Assembly: GCA_016789405.1 (NCBI GenBank)
Contig: JAEUPQ010000040.1
Location: 124,001 to 188,000 of the forward strand
From: Lysobacteraceae bacterium
GTDB taxonomy: Bacteria; Pseudomonadota; Gammaproteobacteria; Xanthomonadales; Xanthomonadaceae
Length of the DNA stretch: 64,000 nucleotides
Reading direction: 5' to 3'
Part shown: one piece after another, positions 7,855-16,357 of the stretch
Layout of the letters: each line of letters starts with the position of its first letter
Numbering within the stretch: position 1 is the stretch's first letter
Notes under the pieces: model-generated
What the model was told of the DNA's origin: nothing
Databases searched by the model: none
What the model saw: the letters and a program-made list of their open reading frames with translations, nothing else
Program-made: the position numbers and the translations under genes

Positions 7855-8647
7855 GACGATCCGCGAAGGCGTGATCGCCATCGCCAATGCCGCCGCCGCC
7901 GAGATCCTGGCGGTCTACGACCAACCCTTCGATGTCGAGCGCAAGGGCGACGACAGCCCGCTGACCGCGGCCGACCTGGCTTCGCACCACTGCATCGTCG
8001 ATGGCCTAGCGCGCCTGACGCCGGAGATCCCGGTGCTGTCGGAGGAGTCCGCCGAACTGCCGATCGCCGAGCGCCGCGCGTGGACGCGATTCTGGCTGGT
8101 CGATCCGCTCGACGGCACCCGCGAATTCGTGAAGCGCAACGGCGAGTTCACGGTGAACATCGCGTTGATCGAGGACGGCGTGGCCGTGTTCGGCGTGATC
8201 CAGGCGCCGGTGCCGGGCGTGCTGTGGTGGGGCGACCTCGCGCACGGCGCCTACCGCCGCGCCGACGGTGGCGAAATGGCGATGGAAGTCCGTACCCCGG
8301 CCGTGGCGCCGATCCGCGTCGCCGCGAGCCGTTCGCACCGCGACGCGCGCACCGAGGCCTTCATGGCGCGGATGGCCGCGGAGCTGGGCGAACTCGAGGA
8401 CGTCACCGTCGGTTCCTCGCTCAAGTTCTGCCGCATCGCCGAGGGCGCGATCGATATCTACCCGCGCTTCGGCCCGACCAGCGAGTGGGACACCGCCGCA
8501 GGACAGGCCATTGTCGAAGCCGCTGGCGGCCGCGTGCTCGACCCGAAGGGTCGGCCGTTCCGCTACAACCAGCGCGACACGCTGCTCAACGGCGATTTCG
8601 TGGCGCTGGGCGATATCCACATGCCGTGGCAGCAGTGGTGCGACTGA
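7835..8647 (+). CDS. cysQ: 3'(2'),5'-bisphosphate nucleotidase CysQ
   Basis: Inositol-monophosphatase-superfamily enzyme that hydrolyses 3'-phosphoadenosine 5'-phosphate, the by-product of sulfate assimilation, to AMP. The 270-aa product contains both metal-site signatures: FWLVDPLDGTREFVKRNGEF and SEWDTAAGQAIVEAAGG, with SEES supplying a further acidic ligand. It starts inside nudE (20-base overlap). The window also carries cysK, cysG and the start of cysB 53 kb away, so PAP recycling and sulfur metabolism are both present but not clustered. Confidence 0.95.
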   Translation: MPMLLDETIREGVIAIANAAAAEILAVYDQPFDVERKGDDSPLTAADLASHHCIVDGLARLTPEIPVLSEESAELPIAERRAWTRFWLVDPLDGTREFVKRNGEFTVNIALIEDGVAVFGVIQAPVPGVLWWGDLAHGAYRRADGGEMAMEVRTPAVAPIRVAASRSHRDARTEAFMARMAAELGELEDVTVGSSLKFCRIAEGAIDIYPRFGPTSEWDTAAGQAIVEAAGGRVLDPKGRPFRYNQRDTLLNGDFVALGDIHMPWQQWCD

Positions 8648-8661
8648 TTGACTGATCCGCC

Positions 8662-9489
8662 ATGACCGAGCCCACCGACATCCAGCGTCTCCTCGCCATC
8701 ATGTCGCGACTGCGCGACCGCGACACCGGCTGCCCGTGGGACGTGAAGCAGACGTTCGCGACCATCGCGCCGTACACCGTCGAGGAAGCGTACGAAGTCG
8801 CGGATGCGATCGACCGCGACGATCTGCACGACCTGAAGGACGAGCTGGGGGACCTGCTGTTCCAGGTGGTGTTCCACGCGCGCATGGCCGAAGAACAGGG
8901 CGCGTTCGCGTTCGGCGACGTGGTTGCCGCGATCAGCGACAAGATGGAGCGCCGGCATCCGCACGTGTTCGCGGGCATGAGCATCGCCGACAGCGATGCG
9001 CTCAATGCGATGTGGGACGCGGAGAAGAAGAAGGAACGATTGGCGAAACTCGGTGCGGATGCCGATGCCTCGGCGCTGGCCGGCATCGCCCGTGGCCTGC
9101 CCGAGTGGCAGCGCGCGGTGAAGCTGCAGAAGAAGGCAGCGACCGTCGGTTTCGACTGGCCGGGGCCGGCGCCGGTGATCGACAAGCTGAAGGAAGAACT
9201 GGAGGAGGTGCGGGTGGAGTTCGACGCCCGCGCCGCCGCGCCGGGCGATGCCGCCGTGCAGGACCGGCTCGAAGACGAGATCGGCGACCTGCTGTTCGTG
9301 GCCGCGAACCTGGCCCGGCATGCGAAGGTCGACCCGGGTTCGGCCCTGCGTCGCGCCAACCACAAGTTCGAGCGTCGCTTCCGCACCATGGAAGCGCTGG
9401 CTGCGGCCGACGGCGTGCGTCTTGCCGATCTGCCCCTGGACGAGCAGGATGCCTACTGGGATCGAGCCAAGCAGCAGGAATTGCCATGA
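8662..9489 (+). CDS. mazG: Nucleoside triphosphate pyrophosphohydrolase MazG
   Basis: A 275-aa protein with two tandem MazG domains. The first has the metal-binding helix set EEAYEVADAID and DELGDLLFQVVFHARMAEE. The second has EELEEVRVEF and DEIGDLLFVAANLARHA. E. coli MazG hydrolyses all NTPs and lowers (p)ppGpp during starvation; the same role is inferred. The N-terminal DTGCPWDVKQTF motif is a strong family marker. It is the third gene of nudE-cysQ-mazG-DUF962 and overlaps the last gene by 4 bases. Confidence 0.95.
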   Translation: MTEPTDIQRLLAIMSRLRDRDTGCPWDVKQTFATIAPYTVEEAYEVADAIDRDDLHDLKDELGDLLFQVVFHARMAEEQGAFAFGDVVAAISDKMERRHPHVFAGMSIADSDALNAMWDAEKKKERLAKLGADADASALAGIARGLPEWQRAVKLQKKAATVGFDWPGPAPVIDKLKEELEEVRVEFDARAAAPGDAAVQDRLEDEIGDLLFVAANLARHAKVDPGSALRRANHKFERRFRTMEALAAADGVRLADLPLDEQDAYWDRAKQQELP

Positions 9490-9791
9490 GCGAACGCTAC
9501 GCCAGTTTCCGCGAGTTCTACCCGTTCTATCTCGGCGAGCATCGCAACACGGTGTGCCGTCGCCTGCATTTCGTCGGCAGCTGCGTGGCGCTGGGGCTGA
9601 TCGTTGCCGCCATCGTGCAGCGCAATCCCTGGTGGCTGCTGGGGGCCTTCATCAGTGGCTATGCCTTCGCATGGGTCGGACATTTCTTCTTCGAGAAGAA
9701 CCGACCGGCGACGTTCAAGCACCCGTTCTACTCGTTCGCGGGGGACTGGGTGATGTTCAGGGACATCCTCATCGGACGGATTCCCTTCTGA
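9486..9791 (+). CDS. DUF962/Mpo1-like small membrane protein
   Basis: A 101-aa protein with two hydrophobic segments (about 27-43 and 48-60) and the DUF962 signatures RRLHFVGSCVAL and AWVGHFFFEKNRPATFKHP. The yeast homologue Mpo1 is an iron(II) dioxygenase for 2-hydroxy fatty acids that uses conserved His residues, and the corresponding His residues (HF, GHFFFE, KHP) are visible here. The bacterial substrate is unknown. It starts within the mazG stop (ATGA) and is followed at once by a palindromic repeat that may end the transcript. Confidence 0.87.
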   Translation: MSERYASFREFYPFYLGEHRNTVCRRLHFVGSCVALGLIVAAIVQRNPWWLLGAFISGYAFAWVGHFFFEKNRPATFKHPFYSFAGDWVMFRDILIGRIPF

Positions 9792-9800
9792 CCCGGGTTC

Positions 9801-9868
9801 TGTAGAGCGGAGCTTGCTCCGCTCATGACGTTCCCGAGAGATGCGAGCGGAGCAAGCTCCGCTCTACA
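9801..9868. repeat. GTAG-type REP pair, copy B (SMAG-like)
   Basis: The cleanest copy: TGTAG plus the unit GAGCGGAGCTTGCTCCGCTC, a spacer starting ATGACG, then the inverted unit and CTACA. It begins 9 bases after the DUF962 stop and ends 8 bases before the end of the convergent DUF486 gene, so it could act as a bidirectional terminator. Confidence 0.92.
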
Positions 9869-9876
9869 AAGGCGCA

Positions 9877-10224
9877 TCACTCCAGGAAGATCAGCCACGC
9901 GGCCACCACGATCAGGCCGAAGCCGGCCCAGTGGTTCCACTTCAGCGGCTGGTCGAGGAACCAGGCCGAGAACCCTGCGAAGACCAGCAGCGTGATCACT
10001 TCCTGCATGCCCTTCAGCTGCGGCGCCGAGTAATACGCGCTGCCCCAGCGATTGGCCGGCACCATCAGCATGTATTCGAACAGGGCGATGCCCCAGCTGG
10101 CGGCGATCGCCACGGGCAATGGCGAGCTCTTGTACTTGAGGTGCCCGTACCAGGCGAAGGTCATGAAGATGTTCGAGCACAGCAGGAGGACGATGGGCAG
10201 GAGGCGATCGATGGGCAGGGACAT
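9877..10224 (-). CDS. DUF486 four-helix membrane protein
   Basis: A 115-aa integral membrane protein with four predicted segments (about 8-26, 38-55, 73-90 and 97-113). The DUF486 markers are ASWGIALFEYMLMVPANRWG and SAPQLKGMQEVITL. The family belongs to the drug/metabolite transporter superfamily, but no substrate is known. The start MSLPIDRLLPIVLLL at 10224 gives a full first helix; the longer open frame upstream is not membrane-like. It diverges from the MacA-type gene across 224 bases, in which I see no recognisable operator. Confidence 0.85.
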   Translation of the reverse strand: MSLPIDRLLPIVLLLCSNIFMTFAWYGHLKYKSSPLPVAIAASWGIALFEYMLMVPANRWGSAYYSAPQLKGMQEVITLLVFAGFSAWFLDQPLKWNHWAGFGLIVVAAWLIFLE

Positions 10225-10448
10225 GGCGGCTCTTTGCGGAAGGTGTTCGTTGCGGGGTTTGGCGGCGGGGTGGGGCCGGTCGGTGATCGTGCGATGATGC
10301 GCGGCCGCCTCTGGTGCGCCAAGGCCGACCGGGCGGATGTCGCCGATGCCCGCCTTGCCGGGAACCCCCGGCATGCATCGCCGGTCAACCGCAGGCGCCC
10401 AGGTGCGTTCCCATCCCTTCGATCCGCGTCTTCCGACTTTTCGACCCC

Positions 10449-11948
10449 ATGCCCGCACAACGCAAACGCCCGCTCGCCCTGATCATCGTCCCCGTCGTCG
10501 TCGCGCTGGCCGCGGGCGGGTGGTACTGGAAGGGACGAGGCGGCGCCGAAGCGCAGAAATTCCGCACGGGCGCCGTCGAACAGGGCGATATCCGGGTCGC
10601 GATCTCGGCAACGGGCAATCTCAGCGCGCTGTCCACGGTCGATGTGGGCAGCGAGGTGTCCGGCAAGGTCACCGAGGTGCTGGTCGACTACAACGATCGC
10701 GTCGAGAAGGGCCAGGTCATCGCCCGCATCGATCCCGACACCTTCCAGGCCCAGATCGAGCAGGGCAACGCCAGCATCGCGAACGCCCGGGCCAGCCTGC
10801 AGACCGCGCGCGCCAACCTGCGCAACGCCGAGCTGGACTATGGCCGCAAGGCCGAACTGGTCGGCCAGAAGCTGATCGCCCGGGGCGATCTGGACCAGGC
10901 GCTGGCCGCGCGCGACCAGGCGCGTGCGCAGGTGGCTGCGGCGGAGGCACAGATCCGCCAGCAGACCGCATCGGCGCAGAACGCCCATCTCAACCTCGCC
11001 CGCACCGTGATCCGCTCGCCGGTGAACGGCGTGGTGCTGGCGCGCTCGGTCGAGCCCGGCCAGACCGTCGCGGCGAGCCTGCAGGCGCCAGTGCTGTTCA
11101 AGATCGCCGAAGACCTGTCGCAGATGGAGATCGTGCTGGCCGTGGACGAATCCGACATCGGCCAGGTGAAGCCCAGGCAGGCGGTGAGCTTCACGGTCGA
11201 CGCGTTCCCTGACCGCCGTTTCCAGGGCGAAGTGCGCCAGGTGCGCCTGTCGTCCACCAATACCAGCAACGTCATCACCTATCCGGTGGTGGTGTCGGTC
11301 GACAACAGCGACCAGGCGCTGCTCCCGGGCATGACCGCGAACGCGGAGATCGAAGTCAGCCGCCGCGACAACATCCTCAAGGTGCCGAACGCCGCGATGC
11401 GCTTCAAGCCGCCGGTCGACGACGCCGCGGCCGAACAGCAGCAGACCGCGCAGCGCGGCGGCGGCATGAGCGAAGAACTGCCGAAGATCGCCGCGACGCT
11501 GAAGCTCGACGCCAGCCAGAAGGCCGCGTTCGACGATGCGCTGGCGAAGATGCGCGAGCGCATCGCCGCGCGCACCGCTGCCCCGCCGCAGAACGGCAAT
11601 GCACCCAACCTGTTCGGGCGCGGACCCGGCGGCCCGCCGTCGGGCGGCAACCGTGGCGCCGGCGGCGCCAGCGGCGCGATGCGCCAGCGCATGCTCGAAC
11701 GCTTCAACCAGCAGTTCGGCGATTTCCGCGCGGCACTGCGCGACGACCAGCGCCAGCAGTGGGACAGCGCGGTCAACGAACTGGTCGGTGCGCGCCGCGC
11801 GCCGGTCTACGTGCTCGCCGAGGGCAAGCCCAAGCCGGTGCTCGTTCGCGTGGGCGCGTCCGACGGCAGCAGCACCGAGATCATCGGTGAGCTGAAGGCC
11901 GGCGACCAGGTGATCGTCGGCGTGCAGGCGGCGGAGCCGGCCAAGTGA
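10449..11948 (+). CDS. MacA-type membrane fusion protein with inserted helical region
   Basis: Periplasmic adaptor of an ABC efflux system, 499 aa. An uncleaved N-terminal membrane anchor (PLALIIVPVVVALAAGG) is followed by the lipoyl/barrel and coiled-coil hairpin of RND/MacA adaptors (VSGKVTEVLVDYNDRVEKGQ; repeated ANLRNAELDY type helices; TVIRSPVNGVVLARSVEPGQ). Unusually, about 120 residues (roughly 330-450) interrupt the C-terminal part. They comprise a Gln-rich linker, a helix with LKLDASQKAAFDDAL, a Gly/Pro/Asn-rich stretch, and a second helix with LRDDQRQQWDSAVNEL. The helices resemble LTxxQ-type periplasmic proteins. It overlaps the ATPase gene by 4 bases (GTGA). Confidence 0.9.
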   Translation: MPAQRKRPLALIIVPVVVALAAGGWYWKGRGGAEAQKFRTGAVEQGDIRVAISATGNLSALSTVDVGSEVSGKVTEVLVDYNDRVEKGQVIARIDPDTFQAQIEQGNASIANARASLQTARANLRNAELDYGRKAELVGQKLIARGDLDQALAARDQARAQVAAAEAQIRQQTASAQNAHLNLARTVIRSPVNGVVLARSVEPGQTVAASLQAPVLFKIAEDLSQMEIVLAVDESDIGQVKPRQAVSFTVDAFPDRRFQGEVRQVRLSSTNTSNVITYPVVVSVDNSDQALLPGMTANAEIEVSRRDNILKVPNAAMRFKPPVDDAAAEQQQTAQRGGGMSEELPKIAATLKLDASQKAAFDDALAKMRERIAARTAAPPQNGNAPNLFGRGPGGPPSGGNRGAGGASGAMRQRMLERFNQQFGDFRAALRDDQRQQWDSAVNELVGARRAPVYVLAEGKPKPVLVRVGASDGSSTEIIGELKAGDQVIVGVQAAEPAK

Positions 11949-12703
11949 GTGCAGGCCAAGGCGTCCGCTCGGCCGCGCATCCGGTGATCGAAACGAGGTC
12001 GCTGAGCAAGATCTATTCGCAGGGCACCGAGGCCGAGGTCGCCGCGCTCAAGGGCGTCGACCTGCGCATCGAGCATGGCGAGTTCGTGGCGATCATGGGG
12101 CCTTCGGGTTCCGGCAAGTCGACGCTGATGAACCTCATCGGCTGTCTCGACACCCCCACCTCCGGCACCTACCTGTGCGACGGCGTCGACGTGGCCACGC
12201 TCGACGCCGAGGAGCGCGCGGTCCTGCGCCGCGACAAGATCGGCTTCGTGTTCCAGGGCTTCAACCTGCTCGCGCGGATGAGCGCGCTGGACAATGTGGC
12301 GATGCCGCTGAGCTATGCGCGCACGCCGGTCGCCGAGCGTCGCCGTCGTGCCGCCGAAGCGCTGGCCGCCGTCGGCCTGGGCGAGCGCATGCACCACAAG
12401 CCCAGCGAGCTGTCCGGTGGCCAGCAGCAGCGCGTGGCGATCGCGCGCGCGCTGATCCACCAGCCGCCGATCATCATGGCCGACGAGCCGACCGGTGCGC
12501 TCGATTCGCGCACCGGCCAGGAGATCCTCGCGCTGTTCGAGCGCCTGCGCGGCGAAGGCCACACGATCATCCTCATCACCCACGATGCCGAAGTCGCGAC
12601 GCACGCGAACCGCACCTGCGTGATGCGCGACGGCGAATTGCACGATGCCGACAGCCATGACGGCCCGCATGACGGCGCGGCCCGCGTGGAGGTGAAGGCA
12701 TGA
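11945..12703 (+). CDS. ABC transporter ATPase, MacB/LolD type
   Basis: A 252-aa cytosolic ATPase subunit. Walker A is GPSGSGKSTLMNLIG, the Q-loop is FVFQGFNLLARM, the signature is ELSGGQQQRVAIARAL, Walker B is IIMADEPTGALDSRTG and the switch His is ITHDAEV. The start is GTG at 11945, overlapping the adaptor stop. The sequence fits MacB-type export (mechanotransmission) systems, here encoded as separate ATPase and permease genes instead of one fused MacB. The substrate could be an antibiotic, a peptide or an envelope lipid; this cannot be decided from sequence. Confidence 0.95.
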   Translation: MSAGQGVRSAAHPVIETRSLSKIYSQGTEAEVAALKGVDLRIEHGEFVAIMGPSGSGKSTLMNLIGCLDTPTSGTYLCDGVDVATLDAEERAVLRRDKIGFVFQGFNLLARMSALDNVAMPLSYARTPVAERRRRAAEALAAVGLGERMHHKPSELSGGQQQRVAIARALIHQPPIIMADEPTGALDSRTGQEILALFERLRGEGHTIILITHDAEVATHANRTCVMRDGELHDADSHDGPHDGAARVEVKA

Positions 12704-13962
12704 GCGCGCAGCATCCGCAGGCAGGCGGCATGACCGTGCTCGAAGTCCTGCGCACCGCCGTGTACGCGCTGCGCGGCAACTGGTTGCGCAGTGCCCTGAC
12801 ATCGCTCGGCGTGATCATCGGCATCGCCGCCGTCATCGTCATGGTATCGGTGGGCCAGGGCACGCAGGCCGAGATCGAGAAGATCGTCTCGGGCCTGGGC
12901 TCGCAGCGGCTCGACATCAATCCCGGCGCGGGACGCGGCTTCGGTGGCGTGCGCACCGGCAGCGGCAATTTCTTCACGCTGACCGAAGAAGACGCCGATG
13001 CGATCCGCCGCGAGGTACCAGGCGTGCAGTACGTCAGTTCGCTGCTGCGCGGCGGCTCGCAGGTGATCTACGCCGAGAACAACTGGTCGACCAGCTGGCA
13101 GGGCGTGGAGCCCGACTGGTTCGCGATCAACGGCTGGGAAATGGCCAGCGGACCGGGCTTCGAATCGAGCGACTACGGTGGCGGCAAGTCCGCGATCATC
13201 GGCGAGACCGTGCGCCGGGAACTGTTCGGAGAGGAAGAAGCCGTCGGCCAGACCGTGCGCATCGGCCGCGTGCCGTTCACGGTGGTCGGCACGTTCAAGT
13301 CCAAGGGGCAGGGCGGTTTCGGCCAGGACCAGGACGACATCGTCGTGATCCCGCTGCAGACCGCGCGCCGACGGATGAACACCAGCAGCTTCCTCTCGCC
13401 CGGTGCGGTGCAGCAGATCTCGGTCGGCGTGGCCGATCCCGATGCACTGTCCACCACGCAGGCGGAGATCGAAGCCCTGCTGCGCCAGCGCCACAAGATC
13501 CAGCCCGGCGCCGAGGACGACTTCAACGTGCGCAACCTCGCCGAAATCGTCGCCACCCGCACGCAGACGACCAAGCTGATGTCGTGGCTGCTCGGTGCTG
13601 TCGCCGGCATTTCGCTGATCGTCGGCGGCATCGGCATCATGAACATCATGCTGGTGTCGGTGACCGAACGCATCCGCGAAATCGGCCTGCGCATGGCGGT
13701 CGGTGCCGGTCCCCGCGACATCCGTCGACAATTCCTCGCCGAAGCCATGCTGATCTCGCTGATCGGCGGCATCATCGGCATCGCGATCGGCATCGTCGGC
13801 GCGCTGCTGGTCAGCAAGATCGGCGCGCTGCCGGTGGCGCTCAACAGCCAGGTGATCGGCCTTGCGGCCGGATTCTCGATCGCCACCGGACTGTTCTTCG
13901 GTTACTACCCGGCGAGCAAGGCCGCGAAGCTCGACCCGATCGAGGCTTTGCGGCAGCAGTAG
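12700..13962 (+). CDS. ABC transporter permease, MacB/FtsX type
   Basis: A 420-aa permease. It has one N-terminal membrane helix (RSALTSLGVIIGIAAVIVMV), a periplasmic MacB core of about 230 residues, and three C-terminal helices (about 295-320, 345-372 and 382-402) forming the FtsX domain (GGIGIMNIMLVSVTERIREI, GLRMAVGAGPRDIRRQFL). It starts within the ATPase stop (ATGA) and completes the adaptor-ATPase-permease operon. An outer-membrane TolC partner is not encoded nearby. The C-terminal motif ASKAAKLDPIEALR is typical of the family. Confidence 0.95.
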   Translation: MSAQHPQAGGMTVLEVLRTAVYALRGNWLRSALTSLGVIIGIAAVIVMVSVGQGTQAEIEKIVSGLGSQRLDINPGAGRGFGGVRTGSGNFFTLTEEDADAIRREVPGVQYVSSLLRGGSQVIYAENNWSTSWQGVEPDWFAINGWEMASGPGFESSDYGGGKSAIIGETVRRELFGEEEAVGQTVRIGRVPFTVVGTFKSKGQGGFGQDQDDIVVIPLQTARRRMNTSSFLSPGAVQQISVGVADPDALSTTQAEIEALLRQRHKIQPGAEDDFNVRNLAEIVATRTQTTKLMSWLLGAVAGISLIVGGIGIMNIMLVSVTERIREIGLRMAVGAGPRDIRRQFLAEAMLISLIGGIIGIAIGIVGALLVSKIGALPVALNSQVIGLAAGFSIATGLFFGYYPASKAAKLDPIEALRQQ

Positions 13963-14000
13963 GCGAGATCCGGGCTCCGACGACATTCGCAGTCCATGCA

Positions 14001-14105
14001 GGGCGGAGCTTGCGCCGCTCTTTCCCTGTCGAAACCCGTGGCGTCTCCGTGGCGACCGGTTCGACGGTCGACGGGATGTTGGAGCGCAGCAAGCTCCGCT
14101 CTACA
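14001..14105. repeat. Degenerate GTAG-type REP pair, copy C
   Basis: A left arm at 14001-14020 (GGGCGGAGCTTGCGCCGCTC) and an inverted right arm at 14082-14105 (GAGCGCAGCAAGCTCCGCTC then TACA) carry substitutions against the other copies, and the spacer is about 60 bases instead of 20. It lies between the permease stop and the isoaspartyl peptidase gene. It looks like an older, decaying copy. Confidence 0.75.
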
Positions 14106-14156
14106 AGGGCCGGGCCCGGGGGGCTATGCTGCCGGCACCACCGCCCGGAGTTTCCG

Positions 14157-15203
14157 ATGCGCCCGCTGCTTGCCCTCTGCCTTGCGATCGCCACCATGAG
14201 TGCCCACGCCCAGCACCGCCCCGAGAACAGCCCCCATCCGGACAGGCCCATGCCGGAGAAGACCATGACCGGCCGTACCGCGCTGGTCATCCACGGCGGT
14301 GCAGGCGTGATCGAGCGCGACAAGCTGCCGCCCGACCAGGAACGTGCCATCCGCGCCGAGCTCGATCGCGCCCTCGACGCCGGCAATGCCGTGCTCGCGC
14401 GCGGCGGCGACGCCCTGGATGCGGTCGAAGCCGCCATCCTGGTGCTGGAGGAATCGCCGCACTTCAACGCGGGCAAGGGCGCGGTGTACGACGCCGACGG
14501 CGGCCACCAGCTCGATGCTTCGGTCATGGAAGGCCACACCCGCCGTGCAGGCGCAGTCGCCGGCGTGACCACGGTGCGCAATCCGATCAAGCTCGCGCGT
14601 GCCGTGATGGAGCGCAGCCCGCACGTGATGCTGGCGGGCGCGGGCGCGGAAGCGTTCGCGGATACGCTGAAGGACATCGAGCGCGTGCCCAACACCTGGT
14701 TCGACACCGAACACCGCCGCAAGCAGCTTGAAGAGACGAAGGCGCGTGCGCAGCGCCAGGCCGGCAACGACCTGCGCGGCACCTACTTCGGCACCGTCGG
14801 CGCGGTCGCACTCGACCGCAACGGCCGCATCGCCGCCGGCACGTCGACCGGCGGCATGACCAACAAGCGCTGGAGCCGGATCGGCGATTCGCCGGTGATC
14901 GGCGCCGGTACCTGGGCGGACGACCGCTGCGGCGTGTCCGGCACGGGCTGGGGCGAGTTCTTCATCCGTGCCGCCGTCGCGCACGACATCTGCGCGCGCG
15001 TGTCGTACCGCGGCGACAGCCTGGCCGATGCCGCCGATGCGGTCATCAATGGCGTGGTGCCCACGCTCGGCGGCGACGGTGGCGTGATCGCGCTGGACAG
15101 CGCCGGCAACATCGCCCTGCCGTTCAATACCAGCGGCATGTATCGCGGCTGGATCAAGCCCGACGGCAGCCGCGGCACCGCGGTCTTCCGCGAGGATCGA
15201 TAG
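14157..15203 (+). CDS. Exported isoaspartyl peptidase / L-asparaginase (Ntn hydrolase)
   Basis: Type 2 (plant-type) asparaginase/isoaspartyl dipeptidase, 348 aa, made as a proenzyme that cleaves itself. The N terminus is a cleavable signal peptide (MRPLLALCLAIATMSAHAQ), so the protein is periplasmic. ALVIHGGAGVI and ESPHFNAGKGAVYDADG mark the alpha part. The nucleophile Thr lies in YFGTVGAVALDRNG and the substrate site in GTSTGGMTNK. The ATG at 14157 gives the best signal peptide; the upstream open frame crosses the repeat. It probably degrades isoaspartyl peptides and asparagine outside the cytosol. Confidence 0.92.
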   Translation: MRPLLALCLAIATMSAHAQHRPENSPHPDRPMPEKTMTGRTALVIHGGAGVIERDKLPPDQERAIRAELDRALDAGNAVLARGGDALDAVEAAILVLEESPHFNAGKGAVYDADGGHQLDASVMEGHTRRAGAVAGVTTVRNPIKLARAVMERSPHVMLAGAGAEAFADTLKDIERVPNTWFDTEHRRKQLEETKARAQRQAGNDLRGTYFGTVGAVALDRNGRIAAGTSTGGMTNKRWSRIGDSPVIGAGTWADDRCGVSGTGWGEFFIRAAVAHDICARVSYRGDSLADAADAVINGVVPTLGGDGGVIALDSAGNIALPFNTSGMYRGWIKPDGSRGTAVFREDR

Positions 15204-15231
15204 GACTCGCGGCCAGGGCGCGCGGACGAGG

Positions 15232-15873
15232 ATGGACATCGATCTCTACCGCCGCCTGCGCGACACCGCGCGCCACCACGCGCGCGAGGCGTCCGATGTC
15301 GATGACCTGGTGCAGGACGCCCTGCTGGTGGCGCTGGAGGCAGGGCGCGAATCGCTCGATGCGTCGTCCCTGCCGTGGCTGTCGGGTGTCATCCGCCATC
15401 GCGCACAGATGCAGGCGCGCAGTGCGATCCGGCGCCGTCGTCGCGATGACGCGCATGCCCGCGCGTCCGCATCGATCGATGACGACGCAACCACGCCGAT
15501 CCAGGCGCATTGCGCACAGGCGTTGCTGGCTCGCCTGCCGCCCGCTGCCCGTCGCGTCGCCGTCCTCGCCCTGCATGGCCTGGGACACGAGGAAATCCGC
15601 TGGATCCTGGGCATCCGCGAGACCGCGTTCCGGCAGCGCCTGACCAGCATCCGCAAGACGCTGGGCGCGATGCCGCCGACACTGCGCAGCGAAGCCATGG
15701 CGCTGGCCTACGTGCGCGATCCGGCCCGCAGCGTGGACCTGCAATTCGGCCTGGTCCGGCGTGCGCTGAAGGCTGCGCTGGCCGGGCGCGACGGCCTGGG
15801 CAGCCACGACCCGGACGGGCACCTGCTCGTCGTGCGCACGCGTGCTCACGTTTCGGCGGGCGGCGGCAACTGA
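15232..15873 (+). CDS. Sigma-70-like (ECF-type) RNA polymerase sigma factor
   Basis: A 213-aa protein with a weak sigma region 2 (DVDDLVQDALLVALEAGRES) at about residues 20-42. A region-4-like helix-turn-helix (LLARLPPAARRVAVLALHG, then HEEIRWILGIRETAFRQRL) lies at about 98-143. A C-terminal extension of about 65 residues has no sigma homology that I can see. It starts 28 bases after the peptidase gene. No anti-sigma gene is adjacent, which is unusual for an ECF sigma; the extension may regulate it instead. The sigma assignment rests on motif reading and is moderate. Confidence 0.65.
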   Translation: MDIDLYRRLRDTARHHAREASDVDDLVQDALLVALEAGRESLDASSLPWLSGVIRHRAQMQARSAIRRRRRDDAHARASASIDDDATTPIQAHCAQALLARLPPAARRVAVLALHGLGHEEIRWILGIRETAFRQRLTSIRKTLGAMPPTLRSEAMALAYVRDPARSVDLQFGLVRRALKAALAGRDGLGSHDPDGHLLVVRTRAHVSAGGGN

Positions 15874-15942
15874 CAGGTGCGACCGGGCATTGCGCGCGCA
15901 GGCCCGGCGTCGATTCCTTCAGCAACCACGGGAGTGTTCACC

Positions 15943-16326
15943 ATGCTCGACAACGCAAAAGTCGGCGCCATCGTCTTCTTCGTCGGCGTCCTCGACCGAT
16001 CCATCGCCTTCTACCGCGACACCCTCGGCCTGCCTGTGGCCGAGCTCGAAGGCCATGACGGCCCGTTCGCCCTCGCCGAACTCGGCGATCTCAGCCTCGT
16101 GTTCATCCAGCGCCCGGCGAAGGCCGGCGACAGCCCGGTGGTCGTCTTTGCGCTGGATGGCGGCATCGACGACTACGCAGAGGCGCTCGCGTCGAAGGGT
16201 GTCGAGATCGTCGTGCCGGTGAGCGAAGCGCCCGACGGCGGGCTGACCATGGATTTCCTCGATCCGGACCGCAACGTGCTGAGCCTCTACCAGCCGCAGG
16301 GCGCACCCCGCGGTCGGACCCCCTGA
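15943..16326 (+). CDS. VOC-superfamily (glyoxalase-like) protein
   Basis: A 127-aa protein built of two beta-alpha-beta-beta-beta units. GAIVFFVGVLDRSIAFYRDTLG opens the first and VEIVVPVSEAPDGGLTMDFLDPDRN the second, the usual glyoxalase/bleomycin-resistance/dioxygenase fold. The metal ligands of true glyoxalase I are not clear, so no reaction is assigned. A GGAG ribosome site precedes ATG 15943. The stop codon lies inside a 14-base sequence repeated in tandem, followed by a strong hairpin. Confidence 0.85.
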   Translation: MLDNAKVGAIVFFVGVLDRSIAFYRDTLGLPVAELEGHDGPFALAELGDLSLVFIQRPAKAGDSPVVVFALDGGIDDYAEALASKGVEIVVPVSEAPDGGLTMDFLDPDRNVLSLYQPQGAPRGRTP

Positions 16327-16357
16327 CCTGGACTGCCTGACCTGGACTGCCTGACCC

